Part shown: positions 11,694 to 20,703 of the stretch, piece after piece | Layout of the letters: each line of letters starts with the position of its first letter | Numbering within the stretch: position 1 is the first letter of the stretch | Origin: Synechococcus sp. LTW-R | GTDB lineage: Bacteria > Cyanobacteriota > Cyanobacteriia > PCC-6307 > Cyanobiaceae | Reading direction: 5' to 3' | NCBI RefSeq assembly: GCF_014217875.1 | Contig: NZ_CP059060.1 | Location: forward strand, 1,550,001 to 1,614,000 | Length of the DNA: 64,000 nucleotides | Translations under genes and position numbers: made by a program | Notes under the pieces: generated by a model | Seen by the model: only the letters and a program-made list of their open reading frames with translations | What the model was told of the DNA's origin: nothing | The model's database searches: none

Positions 11694-13709
11694 TTGGCCC
11701 AGCGCCCGCTTTCGGCTGAACGACGCCAAAGTCTGGTCGGCACGGCCCTCATTGGCCTGTGCTGCCTGGGAACCGGCGTCGCCCTAGCGGCCGGGCGCGC
11801 GTGGTTGGTGCACCTCGCCCCGCCCCTCACCCCAAACAGCAGCGCCGCCGAGCTCAGCCGCAACCGGCGCCGGAGCCTGGATCCCGATCGGCGCCGCGAT
11901 GCCGCCCTGCTGCTCAGTGCCCAAGCGGGCAGCACGCCCGAGCGGCGCCGCGCTTGGCTGCAGAGCCAGGGCTGGGGCAACCACGCCAGCAGCCGGGTCC
12001 TCGCGGCGATCAGCCTCAAACGAGCCGCCCTCGCGGCCCAAGCCAGTGGCCGGCCCCAGGAAGGCCAAGCCCTCTGGAGGGAGTTGCTGCGGCGCTTCCC
12101 GCAGGCGCCCGCTAGTGCCGATGCCCTCTATGCCCTCGGCCGGCAGCAACCCCAACTGCGGCGCACCCTGCTGGAGCGCTTTGCGGCCCACCCAGCGGCC
12201 CTCGCGGCGGCGCTGGAGGCCGGCGATGCCCTGCATCTCGCCCGCTGGGGAGCCCGCTGGCCCGGCGCCGAAGCACTCCTCCTGCGAACTTGCGACGAAC
12301 AACCAGCCACGCTCCGCGCTGACGACCAACAGTTGCTGGCTGCAGGCTTAGTGCAACTGGGGCGCAGCGAGCAGGCATTGAGCTGCTTGGGGGAGACCAC
12401 CCCGACGGCCGAACTGCAGCTGCGCCTGGCCCAAGGGATGTTGCGGGGGAGCCGCGCCCAACAAACCCAAGCCGAAGCACGGCTGCTGAGCCTCGCCAAA
12501 AGCGGAGGCCCCGAAGGATTGGAGGCCGCCCGGCTCTTGGCGCAATCTCCGGCCGCCGGAGCCGTGGCCGTTCTGCACCAGCTGCCACCGTCGCTCCAGG
12601 ACAGTGCCCCCGTTCAGGCGCGCCTTGCGGAAGCCGGTCAACGCGATCCAGCGTCCGTGCTCGCGCGCTGGCCGAACGATCCCGCCAGTTGGGAGCTGCA
12701 GTGGCGCGAGGCCCGCAAAGCGTTGCTCCAGCGGGACTGGAGCCAAGCGCAGCGCTGGCTGGATGCGCTCAAGAGCGCAACCCTGCCCGCCCCCTTGGCG
12801 GCACGCCAGCTGTTCTGGCGCGGTTGGACCGCCCAGCAGCAAGGGGACCAGGCGAGCGCGGAGCAGTTCTGGCGCGCAACCCAGCGAACCCAACCGCTCG
12901 GCTACTACAGCTGGAGGGCCAGCGAACGGCTGGGTGACAGCCGCAACGACGACGCCAAGGGAGAGCCGCATCAGGCATGGCAGCCATTAAATAGCGGGGA
13001 TGCCCGAATCGACGCGCTCTGGCAACGGGGCCAGGCCCTCGAAGCCTGGGAGAGCTGGCGCACCAAGCAAGGCGGCCAGGCCCCGAGCAGCCCTGAGGAG
13101 TTCTTGATCGAGGGCCGGCTGCGCACGGCGATCGGGGATGACTGGACCGGCCTGGGACAACTCGAGCGAGCCAGCTTTCGCCTCCCGCAAATCGGCTGCA
13201 GGGAACAACTGGAACGGGAGCGCCAACTCCACCCGCTGCGCTTCTCCAAGGAGCTCACAGACGCCAGCGAAGACAGCGGTGTCGATCTCGCCCTCTTGCT
13301 GGCAGTCGCCAAGCAGGAATCACGCTTCAGCCCCAGCGTGCGCTCAGGGGCCGGAGCCAGCGGGCTGCTGCAACTGATGCCGGCGACCGCCGGCGAATTG
13401 GCCGGGGAATCCCTCGACCATCAAGCGCTGAGCGATCCCGGACGCAACGGCGCCCTCGGAGCGGCGTATCTCAAGCAACTCCTCAGCGGCGCCGGAGGGA
13501 ACCTGTTCCAGGCGATCGCCAGCTACAACGCGGGGCCCGGTGCGGTCGGCGGCTGGCTGACCCGTGGAGGCTTTGATCTCCAGCGCGAACCCGAGCTCTG
13601 GACCGAAGCCATCCCCTATCCCGAAACCAGGCTCTACACGAAAAAAGTGCTGGGCAATGCCTGGAGCTACCGGCAGCAGGGCCGCAGCGCCGAAGAGCTC
13701 TGCCGCTGA
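11694..13709 (+). CDS. Soluble lytic murein transglycosylase (GH23)
   Basis: A 671-residue Slt70-like enzyme that cleaves the MurNAc-GlcNAc bond of peptidoglycan and leaves an anhydro end. A hydrophobic N-terminus (about residues 15-35) suggests a signal peptide or membrane anchor. A long alpha-helical superhelical region follows. The GH23 domain is at the C-terminus, with catalytic Glu 542 in AVAKQESRFSPSV, then GASGLLQLMPATA and QAIASYNAGPGAV. The start is a TTG at 11694; no in-frame ATG or GTG fits better. It is divergent from glmM, with about 97 bases between the two starts. Confidence 0.9.
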   Translation: MAQRPLSAERRQSLVGTALIGLCCLGTGVALAAGRAWLVHLAPPLTPNSSAAELSRNRRRSLDPDRRRDAALLLSAQAGSTPERRRAWLQSQGWGNHASSRVLAAISLKRAALAAQASGRPQEGQALWRELLRRFPQAPASADALYALGRQQPQLRRTLLERFAAHPAALAAALEAGDALHLARWGARWPGAEALLLRTCDEQPATLRADDQQLLAAGLVQLGRSEQALSCLGETTPTAELQLRLAQGMLRGSRAQQTQAEARLLSLAKSGGPEGLEAARLLAQSPAAGAVAVLHQLPPSLQDSAPVQARLAEAGQRDPASVLARWPNDPASWELQWREARKALLQRDWSQAQRWLDALKSATLPAPLAARQLFWRGWTAQQQGDQASAEQFWRATQRTQPLGYYSWRASERLGDSRNDDAKGEPHQAWQPLNSGDARIDALWQRGQALEAWESWRTKQGGQAPSSPEEFLIEGRLRTAIGDDWTGLGQLERASFRLPQIGCREQLERERQLHPLRFSKELTDASEDSGVDLALLLAVAKQESRFSPSVRSGAGASGLLQLMPATAGELAGESLDHQALSDPGRNGALGAAYLKQLLSGAGGNLFQAIASYNAGPGAVGGWLTRGGFDLQREPELWTEAIPYPETRLYTKKVLGNAWSYRQQGRSAEELCR

Positions 13710-13718
13710 GCCCAGCCG

Positions 13719-14249
13719 TCAACCAAAGACAAAACCCAGATGGGCGTAGAGGGAGCGGCCCACCAGGATCCCGGCCAGGACCCAACTGCAGAGGACAAAC
13801 GCCCCCAGCAGCGGAGCCGGGGCTATTCGGAGGCGGGTGAGATCCAACCGAGCAAGCAAAACGGCTGAGGCCAAGACGAGCACTTCCGAGAGGACCGCCA
13901 GATGCAGCAGATACAGGCCGCCGGTGATGACCACGAGCAGGGTGACCACCAAGGTCAGGGCCTTACTGGCCGCCATCAGCTGCGAGAGCTCCCGCAGCAG
14001 CAGGTCGGGCATGGTGCAGAGCACCACCACCAGCAGCGCCTGCATGCACTGCAACGGCCAGAACCAGGGCCCCGCGAATTCTTGCTGCAAGGGGGTGCTG
14101 GCCTGGGTGACCAACTGCGGTGCCACATCGGCCCAGTGCAACCCCATGAAGGCGCTGACCGCAAACAGCACCAGCAACATCGGTGCCCGCAGCGGCAGGA
14201 CCAAGAAACCAAGCACGGCAGTCACAGGGCGCATAGATAGGCGCATCAC
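13719..14249 (-). CDS. Unrecognised polytopic membrane protein
   Basis: A protein of 170-176 residues with about five hydrophobic helices (near residues 10-40, 64-84, 95-114, 118-132 and 148-165). I do not recognise a family. The start codon lies within the last codons of the upstream NIL-ferredoxin gene (four-base overlap), so the two are translationally coupled. An alternative ATG a few codons in (MRLSMRP or MRPVTAV) is equally possible. The coupling suggests a membrane partner for the ferredoxin-like protein, but that is inference. Confidence 0.7.
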   Translation of the reverse strand: MMRLSMRPVTAVLGFLVLPLRAPMLLVLFAVSAFMGLHWADVAPQLVTQASTPLQQEFAGPWFWPLQCMQALLVVVLCTMPDLLLRELSQLMAASKALTLVVTLLVVITGGLYLLHLAVLSEVLVLASAVLLARLDLTRLRIAPAPLLGAFVLCSWVLAGILVGRSLYAHLGFVFG

Positions 14250-14674
14250 TGGGCAGCGCCCACAGCTTGATCCAACACCAGAGCGATCGCCTCAAACGGA
14301 CATGAGGGGATGCATTGCTCGCAGACCAGGCAACGCTGGGCGTTGAACGTCAGCCGCCACGCAGGAGCCGTGCAACTCAGGGCTCCGCTCGGGCAAACGC
14401 TGGTGCAGATCCCGCAGTCCACACAACGCTGCGGATCAATCGCAATCTCGCCGGAGGCCCGGTTCAGGCCCAGACCCTGACCCTCCAGCCACTGCTCGGC
14501 CGCGTCCAGATCGTCGATATCGCCCGAGAGCTCCACGACCATCGTTCCGCTCTGGTTGGGCGCGATCTGAGCCCGCAGGATCTTGGCGGCGATGTCGAAT
14601 TCCACCGCGAGGCGGTAGGTGATCGGCTGATGCACCGCTTCCCGGGGGAAGTGAAGGGTGATGCGGCGTTTCAC
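14246..14674 (-). CDS. NIL domain plus 2[4Fe-4S] ferredoxin protein
   Basis: A 142-residue protein. An N-terminal NIL domain (about residues 1-75), a ligand-binding fold known from methionine ABC transporter ATPases, is fused to a bacterial-type ferredoxin domain. The ferredoxin domain carries two cluster motifs, CVDCGICTSVCPSGA (about 87-101) and CLVCEQCIPSCPFEA (about 116-130). Both motifs are complete, so two [4Fe-4S] clusters are expected. The exact electron partner is unknown. In some bacteria NIL-ferredoxin proteins accompany sulfur or methionine metabolism. It is divergent from the TxlA gene, with 84 bases between them. Confidence 0.88.
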   Translation of the reverse strand: MKRRITLHFPREAVHQPITYRLAVEFDIAAKILRAQIAPNQSGTMVVELSGDIDDLDAAEQWLEGQGLGLNRASGEIAIDPQRCVDCGICTSVCPSGALSCTAPAWRLTFNAQRCLVCEQCIPSCPFEAIALVLDQAVGAAQ

Positions 14675-14758
14675 GGGCGCAACTCAGCCATCGTCAGGGT
14701 ATCGACGCGGACTGCGAACAGTCCTGGCAGATTGGCGCCAAGCACAAGGAGACCGCCT

Positions 14759-15298
14759 GTGGAGAGCAACACAGCAACCCTGGGACGGCGCGAACGCATA
14801 CTGCTGGCCGCCGTGGCGGCCCTGCTCGCCCTCGGGCTCTTCCTGCTTCGGGGGGGGCTCTCACCGGCCGCACCTCTCGACAAACTGGCGCGCCAATCGC
14901 TTGAACCCGCCGTCGCCCTCAGCAACGGACGTCCAAGCGTGATCGAGTTCTACGCCGACTGGTGCGAAGCCTGCCAAGCCATGGCCCCAGCGATGGAGCG
15001 GGTGGAGGGCGAACACCACGGCCAACTCGATGTGGTGCTGCTCAATGTCGACAACCCCCGCTGGCAACCGGAGGTGGATCGCTACGACGTCAACGGGATC
15101 CCTCAGCTGGAGTTCTTCGCTGCCGATGGCACTCCCGTTGGCCGCGCCATTGGGGCCCGCACGCAGGACGAATTGGAAGCCCTGACCACCGCTCTGATCA
15201 GCGGGTCGCCCCTGCCCGCCATGGCTGGCGTCGCTGAGACGAGCGTGTTGAAGCCTGCCGAGTCCACCGCGATGGCAGGCCCTCGCAGCCACAGCTGA
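14759..15298 (+). CDS. txlA: Membrane-anchored thioredoxin-like protein, TxlA/HCF164 type
   Basis: A 179-residue protein with one N-terminal membrane helix (about residues 13-35) and a thioredoxin domain in which the active site reads YADWCEACQAMAP. The WCEAC motif and single anchor resemble cyanobacterial TxlA and plant HCF164, which reduce cytochrome maturation components on the lumen side of thylakoids. The start is taken as GTG 14759. The frame is open further upstream, but that stretch is antisense to the NIL-ferredoxin gene. The tail after about residue 150 is low-complexity. Confidence 0.87.
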   Translation: MESNTATLGRRERILLAAVAALLALGLFLLRGGLSPAAPLDKLARQSLEPAVALSNGRPSVIEFYADWCEACQAMAPAMERVEGEHHGQLDVVLLNVDNPRWQPEVDRYDVNGIPQLEFFAADGTPVGRAIGARTQDELEALTTALISGSPLPAMAGVAETSVLKPAESTAMAGPRSHS

Positions 15299-15352
15299 GT
15301 CCCGCAAAGCCCGTTACCCTGCAGCACCAGCTCCCCACGCCATCGCCCGCCC

Positions 15353-16075
15353 ATGAAACGCTTTCGGGTTGAGCTGATTGCAGCGACCCCCAACCCCCAG
15401 CAGTGCGTCTATGCGGGGATGCACCAGGACTACAGCGAAGGGTTTGTGGCGGCTGACCGGGCGGAGTGGCCGGACGAGACCCGCGCCGGCGAGATCTGTG
15501 TCAAGCGTCTCCTCGCCGGAGAGCGCGGTCACTACGGGCCGCTCGAGCACGCCCAGATCGTGCTCAACGTGGGCTGGTTTCCCCACTCCGTCATGCAACA
15601 GGCCCGCACCCACCGGGTGGGGGTGAGCTTTGACGTCCAATCGATGCGCTACACGGGCGATCGGATCTGCCGTGCGGCCAACGGCGAATTGGAACTGGAA
15701 GAGGTCTTTTACCTGCGCCCTGAAGGCCAGTACAGCGATCGCCAAGGCAAGAAGTACACCTACACGGCGGACGAGCGGCAAAAGGATCTCGCCCTCTGCC
15801 AAGTGGCTGCGGAGCGCTACCGCGACATGCTCGCGGCTGGCTTCGCGGAGGAGCATGCCCGCGGGATCCTGCCCTTCGATTACCGCCAGCACTTCGTCGT
15901 CAGCTTCTCGTTACGGGCCTTCCTGCACTTCATGGACCTGCGGGCCAAGCTCGACGCCCAGGAAGAGATCCGGGTGCTCTGCGATCTGATGTGGCCGCAC
16001 CTCCAGGCCTGGGCACCGGAAATTGCCGCTTGGTACGAGAAGAGCCGGCTGCACAAAGCACGCCTGGCGCCGTAG
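15353..16075 (+). CDS. thyX: FAD-dependent thymidylate synthase
   Basis: Makes dTMP from dUMP with methylenetetrahydrofolate and NADPH using FAD. The ThyX signature region reads ARTHRVGVSFDVQSMRYTGD (about residues 84-103), which is the divergent form I associate with picocyanobacteria rather than the canonical RHRxxSxNExSxRY. At 240 residues it has family length. The nearby dcd gene, which feeds dUTP synthesis, fits a pyrimidine deoxynucleotide locus, although the two are now separated by a decayed insertion. Confidence 0.93.
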   Translation: MKRFRVELIAATPNPQQCVYAGMHQDYSEGFVAADRAEWPDETRAGEICVKRLLAGERGHYGPLEHAQIVLNVGWFPHSVMQQARTHRVGVSFDVQSMRYTGDRICRAANGELELEEVFYLRPEGQYSDRQGKKYTYTADERQKDLALCQVAAERYRDMLAAGFAEEHARGILPFDYRQHFVVSFSLRAFLHFMDLRAKLDAQEEIRVLCDLMWPHLQAWAPEIAAWYEKSRLHKARLAP

Positions 16076-16171
16076 AGCCCTCACCGCCAAAACACCAAGA
16101 ATCACAAATACGGTTCACCCGAGGTTCTCTGAAGCGGGGGTATAAGCCTGAGATCAACGGCAAGACCGTTC

Positions 16172-17754
16172 TTGATTAACGATCTCTCGAGCCGAAGCCG
16201 TGCCTTGATCCCGATTGGAGGCAAGCCACTCTCGTCAGCCTTCTGGTTCACAGCCTGCATTGCCCTCGGATCTGGGCTACTGATCGCAACCCTCGGATTG
16301 GATCGGCCCTACGACGCCATCCCAGACCAAGATCTTCTGTGGCTCCGTGAAGCACTCCTGATGCATCAAGGGAAAGCACCGGGGTACCCAGATCATCCCG
16401 GAATCTTCTGGCAGGTGCTCTACACCCTCAAGCTGAAGTGGCTGTCACTCAGCAATCCTTTGCGCTATGGGCTGGCATTCCGATCGCACCAGACGACTCC
16501 AACCTAATAATTCGCTGGGCAAGGCTGGAAAATGGAATCCTTGCTGGTCTCACGAGCCTTTTACTTTGGCCAACCCTGCGCCAACTCGGCATTCAACGCT
16601 GGCTCACAACTATCAGCGTCATCACATGCTGCCTGTGCCTCGGGAATCTAGAATCAGCCGTTCAAATCAGAAATGAGCTGACCAGCACCTTTTTCCTGCT
16701 GGCCTATCTCAACATTGCTCTACTACTACCTAATCTGAAATCAGGACCGTATTGCAGGGCAGCCAGCGCTGCTGCCATGGCCTGTTTCTTAGTCGCCGCT
16801 TATTGCAAGGTTCAAATCCTCATCATCACCCCATTTTTATTCGTACTGATTCTCGGACATCAATGCCTCAATACGGACGAAGAGAATATTTCGCACCGCG
16901 GAGGTTCCCTCAACCTTCAAAACCTAAAAGCCATCGCCATATCCCTGATCTTGGGCTCAGGGATATGGCTGATTGCTGTCTCTGGCCCAGTCTTCGCATC
17001 GCTGAATCGATTTCAACATGTCAGAACCGAGCTTGATCTGCCGTTCTGGGCAGCAACGAATGTCCTCCTCATTTTGACAACACGGGCAAGCTCATCTGAA
17101 CGGAATGCAGTCAAAGCAACCTGGCGGGTCGGCTTGCTGTATGGAGCGATAACCCTCCTGATCTCCAGGGTGCTCGCCTACCCGGTCTGAACAGTACAGG
17201 TCTTCAGCTTTCCAAGCAACGCACTGGGCTTCTCTGGCGGCGAGAATCGGCTTATTCTTCTTCAAGAAGGAATCGATAAATACCTCTCAGATCTTTTCAT
17301 CTCAAGCCCCTGCATCACACTACTAGTCATAGCCGGCCTGGCCATTTCTCTGCTGACCCAAACAATACGGAGCCAACACAAGCCGAGTGCTTCCAAGGCC
17401 ACTTGGCTGCTCTGCCTACTGGGCCTGTGCTGCAGCATTTGGATCGCCAATGCCATGCGGCCTCGCGGCTTCTACGAGCTCTACCTCATCATTCCTGCAC
17501 TGATTCTCCTCACCCTTTGCATATCGACATGGCACACCTCTTCAAGAGGGTCCATTACGCCATTTCTCGCCATCACCCTGATCAGCTTGTCTCTGATCCA
17601 ATCGGTCGCAAACATGTGGCTTGTTCCACAGATCGCGCAAATGACTCAACCCAGGCAGTATTTATGTTTTGAACAGGACTTCGATCAAGCGCTCAGCAGA
17701 ACAAGCATCGCGACTTGCCCCAACTTTGGCGACTACCTGGAAAGACACTCCTAG
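16172..17754 (+). pseudogene. Decayed polytopic membrane protein (GT-C glycosyltransferase-like)
   Basis: One former gene of about 525 codons is broken twice. Frame 1 begins at a TTG (16172) and reads to a stop at 16507. The homologous reading continues in another frame from about 16440, so a frameshift lies between about 16440 and 16507. That second frame hits TGA at 17188-17190 and then continues without any stop to 17754. The translation has many hydrophobic helices. An N-terminal DQDLLWLREALLMHQG followed by YPDHPGIFW resembles the first periplasmic loop of GT-C lipid-linked sugar transferases. GC is low (23 of 60 bases at 16801-16860), unlike thyX and dcd on either side. An assembly error could explain one lesion but hardly both. 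Confidence 0.8.
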
Positions 17755-17801
17755 TTAAAAGAAAGCCTCACCAACGGACCAGAGACTCTCAATCGAGAAA
17801 G

Positions 17802-18395
17802 TCAAACGCGCGCCAAGGTGACCCGCTCGGGCTGGTGCTGGTACTTCCCGGCCCGGTCCTTGTAGGTGGTCTCGCAGGGGTCGCCCTCAAAGAAGAGCAA
17901 CTGACAGATGCCCTCGTTGGCGTAGATCCGGCAGTCCGCTCCGGAGGAGTTGCTGAACTCCAGAGTCAAATGGCCCTCCCAGCTGGCCTCGGCCGGGGTC
18001 GTATTGACGATGATCCCAAGACGGGCATAGGTGCTCTTGCCCAGGCAGATCACGGTGATGTTGGGGGGCACCCGCATGTTCTCCAGCGCCACACCCAATC
18101 CATAGGAATGGGCCGGGAGGATGAAGTAGGACCCGTCCTCGTCCTCATGCAGCGGAACCGGCTCGAGGTTCGCCGGATTGAAGCGCTTGGGATTCATGAT
18201 CGTGCCGGGCACATGCCGGAAGATCAGGAACTCCTGGGGCGACAGGCGCAGGTCGTAGCCGTAGGAGGAGCAGCCAAAGCTCAAGACCGGCTTTTGACTG
18301 TTCTCCGGATCGAGATGACGGACTAGCTGCGGCTGAAAGGGCTCGAGCATGCCCTGGGCGGCCTGCTCGTTAATCCAACGGTCGTTCTTGAGCAT
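17802..18395 (-). CDS. dcd: dCTP deaminase
   Basis: Deaminates dCTP to dUTP, supplying dUMP for ThyX. Family motifs VICLGKSTYARLGI (about residues 115-128), ASWEGHLTLEFSN (about 138-150, carrying the catalytic Glu) and GICQLLFFEGDP are clear. At 197 residues it has normal length. Its ATG overlaps the TAA of the upstream CobO-like gene as TAATG, so the two are cotranscribed. Confidence 0.95.
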   Translation of the reverse strand: MLKNDRWINEQAAQGMLEPFQPQLVRHLDPENSQKPVLSFGCSSYGYDLRLSPQEFLIFRHVPGTIMNPKRFNPANLEPVPLHEDEDGSYFILPAHSYGLGVALENMRVPPNITVICLGKSTYARLGIIVNTTPAEASWEGHLTLEFSNSSGADCRIYANEGICQLLFFEGDPCETTYKDRAGKYQHQPERVTLARV

Positions 18396-18985
18396 TAGAA
18401 ACCTCGGCGCAGCTGGGTGACCTGATCGGCCATGGCCAACAAAGCCGTGGGCATGGACGGCCCCGTCAGGATCACATCCAGGTTGGACGGCCGCTGCTCC
18501 AGGGCCGAGACCACCTCCGCTTCCGCCAAATAACCCAGCTCAACAGCCAAGCCCAGCTCATCGAGGACCAGCTGATCCAGCTGCCCGCCCAAGAGCTGCT
18601 CGCGGGTGTACTCCCAAACCTCCCGCACAGCCGCGGCATCCGCCTGGGATGCCGGCATGGGCTCGGCGAGGCAACCCGCCACGGCAGGCCGAAGCCACTG
18701 CAGACGGCCGCAGAGCCAAACGCTGCGATCCAGACCTTGATCAACACCGCCCTTGAGGAACTGGCTGACGAGCACGCGGCTCCCCAATCCAGCACTGCGC
18801 AACGCCTGACTGAACACGCCGCTGAAGCTGCCGCGAAAGGGCGCCGTATGCACCTGGAGCTGCCCCTCCTGCTGGGCCGCCAGGCGCACGCTGCGGGCGG
18901 GGGCCGACGCTGGAATCGAGGCCAGCGGACGCAGGTGTCCAGCACGGGGAGTTGCACTGGGAGTGGCTGCAATGCTGGCCGTCAT
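18395..18985 (-). CDS. CobO/BtuR-like protein with degenerate P-loop
   Basis: A 196-residue relative of ATP:cob(I)alamin adenosyltransferase (CobO/BtuR). The scaffold is preserved: VLVSQFLKGG (about 71-80), QLVLDELGLAVELGYL (about 138-153) and DVILTGPSMPTALLAMADQV near the end. However, where CobO has TGxGKGKTTAA this protein reads HTAPFRGSFSGV (about residues 46-57). The phosphate-binding Gly-Lys-Thr is therefore gone, and normal ATP binding is doubtful. The start is taken at 18985 (MTASIAAT); ATG 18994 is also possible, and the longer frame to 19102 would cross the rph promoter region. It lies upstream of dcd and is divergent from rph. Confidence 0.75.
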   Translation of the reverse strand: MTASIAATPSATPRAGHLRPLASIPASAPARSVRLAAQQEGQLQVHTAPFRGSFSGVFSQALRSAGLGSRVLVSQFLKGGVDQGLDRSVWLCGRLQWLRPAVAGCLAEPMPASQADAAAVREVWEYTREQLLGGQLDQLVLDELGLAVELGYLAEAEVVSALEQRPSNLDVILTGPSMPTALLAMADQVTQLRRGF

Positions 18986-19049
18986 CGAGTGCATGGCTGC
19001 CGCTTGGGATCCTGAATGTAGCGGCGTTAGGCCGTCCGGCAAGCAACAA

Positions 19050-19065
19050 GCACTACCTGTAGTGC
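19050..19065. promoter_or_regulatory. 16-bp palindrome between CobO-like gene and rph
   Basis: GCACTAC-CT-GTAGTGC is a perfect 7-bp inverted repeat with a 2-base spacer in the divergent intergenic region. It lies 22 bases before the rph ATG and 64 bases before the CobO-like start. Position and symmetry suggest an operator, or a small stem in the 5' leader. It does not match the NtcA box (GTA-N8-TAC) or the cyanobacterial LexA box. No binding protein is proposed. Confidence 0.45.
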
Positions 19066-19087
19066 AAACACCCGTACCATCGAGGCC

Positions 19088-19822
19088 ATGACCAGCACCC
19101 AACCCCGGCGGGATGGCCGCAGCACCTCGGATCTACGCAGCACGCGTTTCGGCTGGGATCCGATGGGCTTCGCCCTGAGCTCCGTCACCGTTCACACGGG
19201 TCGCACCGCAGTGATCTGCAGCGTCTGCCTCGAGGAGGGTGTCCCGAAGTGGCGCAAGGGCTCTGGCAAGGGCTGGCTGAGTGCCGACTACAGGCTGCTG
19301 CCCGCCAGCACCCCCAGCCGCCAGCCGCGGGAGCTGATGAAGCTCAGCGGCCGAACCCAGGAAATTCAACGTTTGATTGCCCGCAGCCTTCGGGCCTGCC
19401 TCGATCTCGAGCTGCTGGGGGAGAGGACGCTGCAGATCGATTGCGATGTGCTGCAGGCCGATGCCGGGACCCGCACCGCTTCGATCACGGGAGCCTGGGC
19501 GGCCCTAGCCCTTGGACTGCGACGGCTCGAACAACGCGGAGTGCTGGAGGGCTCACCCTTGATCGGCCAGGTGGCGGCGGTGTCGGTGGGCCTCGTGGAT
19601 GGAGCCGCCCTGCTGGATCTCGACTACAGCGAAGACAGCCGCGCCGAGGTGGATTTGAACGTGGTGATGAATCAAGAGCTGCATTTGCTCGAAATTCAGG
19701 GCACCGCCGAAGGCGCACCCTTCAGCCGCCAACAGCTGTCTTCCCTGGTGGACCTCGCCGAAGCTGGCATCCAGCAACTCCAAGCGGCTCAGACCAAGGC
19801 TTTGGAAGAAGCCCCGAATTAG
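19088..19822 (+). CDS. rph: Ribonuclease PH
   Basis: A phosphorolytic 3'-5' exoribonuclease that trims tRNA 3' ends. The protein starts with RDGRSTSDLRSTRFGWDPM, the family's N-terminal signature region, and carries the phosphate-binding block SGRTQEIQRLIARSLR (about residues 87-102). At 244 residues the length fits. The ATG at 19088 comes just after the divergent palindrome. ntcA follows after 65 bases on the same strand. Confidence 0.94.
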   Translation: MTSTQPRRDGRSTSDLRSTRFGWDPMGFALSSVTVHTGRTAVICSVCLEEGVPKWRKGSGKGWLSADYRLLPASTPSRQPRELMKLSGRTQEIQRLIARSLRACLDLELLGERTLQIDCDVLQADAGTRTASITGAWAALALGLRRLEQRGVLEGSPLIGQVAAVSVGLVDGAALLDLDYSEDSRAEVDLNVVMNQELHLLEIQGTAEGAPFSRQQLSSLVDLAEAGIQQLQAAQTKALEEAPN

Positions 19823-19887
19823 TTTCAATGGCTACACGGCCGCCCTGGACTGATCCGTAGGTTCCAGCAGACTTCAGTCGCGCTGAA

Positions 19888-20628
19888 ATGGTCGTGGCAA
19901 CGCAAGGATTCAGCCGCTACTCCCCTAGCCCTACTACCGGTACTTCTGTGATCGCACCGATCGCGGGAAGTCCGCTGCCACCCAATGCAACGCTCCTGGA
20001 TGTCATCCGGGGGCTGAGCGGCAGCACGACCGAAATTGTCGAGCGCGGCAAGACGATCTTTTTCCCCGGAGATCCAGCCGAAAAGGTCTACCTGCTGAAA
20101 CGCGGAGCCGTTCGCCTCTCCCGGGTCTACGAATCGGGCGAAGAGATCACGGTCGCACTCCTGCGGGAAAACAGCCTGTTCGGGGTGCTCTCCCTGCTGA
20201 CCGGCCAACGCTCGGATCGCTTTTATCACTCCATCGCCTTCACCCGTGTCGAGCTGGTGACGGCCCCCGCCACCTCGGTGCGCAAGGCGATTGAACAGGA
20301 CCCTGCGGTGGGACTGCTCCTGCTGCAAGGTCTGTCCTCTCGGATCCTGCAAACCGAGACCATGATCGAAACCCTCACCCACCGCGACATGTCCTCGCGC
20401 CTGGTGAGTTTCCTGTTGGTGCTCTGCCGCGATTTTGGGGTTCCCAGCAGCGACGGCATCACGATCGACCTGCGTCTTTCCCACCAAGCCATCGCGGAGG
20501 CCATCGGCTCCACGCGGGTCACCATCACCCGGCTTCTGGGGGACCTCCGCAACGACGGCCTGGTGCAGATCGACCGCAAAAAGATCACCGTGTTCGACCC
20601 GCTTGCCCTGGCGAAGCGCTTCAGCTAA
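19888..20628 (+). CDS. ntcA: Global nitrogen regulator NtcA
   Basis: A CRP-family transcription factor that senses 2-oxoglutarate and activates nitrogen-assimilation genes under nitrogen limitation. The cyclic-nucleotide-type sensor domain occupies about residues 40-150 ([18 protein letters not shown]). The C-terminal helix-turn-helix is [20 protein letters not shown] near residue 200. Family length is about 222-225 residues, so the first 20 residues (from ATG 19888) may be an over-call, with an internal start (for example GTG 19891) possible. No classic NtcA box was found by eye in the 65 bases upstream. Confidence 0.96.
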   Translation: MVVATQGFSRYSPSPTTGTSVIAPIAGSPLPPNATLLDVIRGLSGSTTEIVERGKTIFFPGDPAEKVYLLKRGAVRLSRVYESGEEITVALLRENSLFGVLSLLTGQRSDRFYHSIAFTRVELVTAPATSVRKAIEQDPAVGLLLLQGLSSRILQTETMIETLTHRDMSSRLVSFLLVLCRDFGVPSSDGITIDLRLSHQAIAEAIGSTRVTITRLLGDLRNDGLVQIDRKKITVFDPLALAKRFS

Positions 20629-20703
20629 ACGGCTGACCGGGTGGCTGATCCCCGCTGATTTCCCACCGCCTGCAACCGATACTGACCGTCGTCGCCCAAC
20701 GTC

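Noticed and set aside
14315-14758. Upstream in-frame extension of the TxlA gene
   Set aside because: It is antisense to the NIL-ferredoxin gene, whose two cluster motifs show it to be the real coding strand.
17188-17190. In-frame TGA as selenocysteine or programmed readthrough
   Set aside because: The same gene carries an independent frameshift upstream and low-GC decay features, and no SECIS-like element or selenoprotein family was recognised.
19823-19887. NtcA autoregulatory box upstream of ntcA
   Set aside because: No GTA-N8-TAC pattern was found by eye in the 65-base gap; control may come from further upstream.
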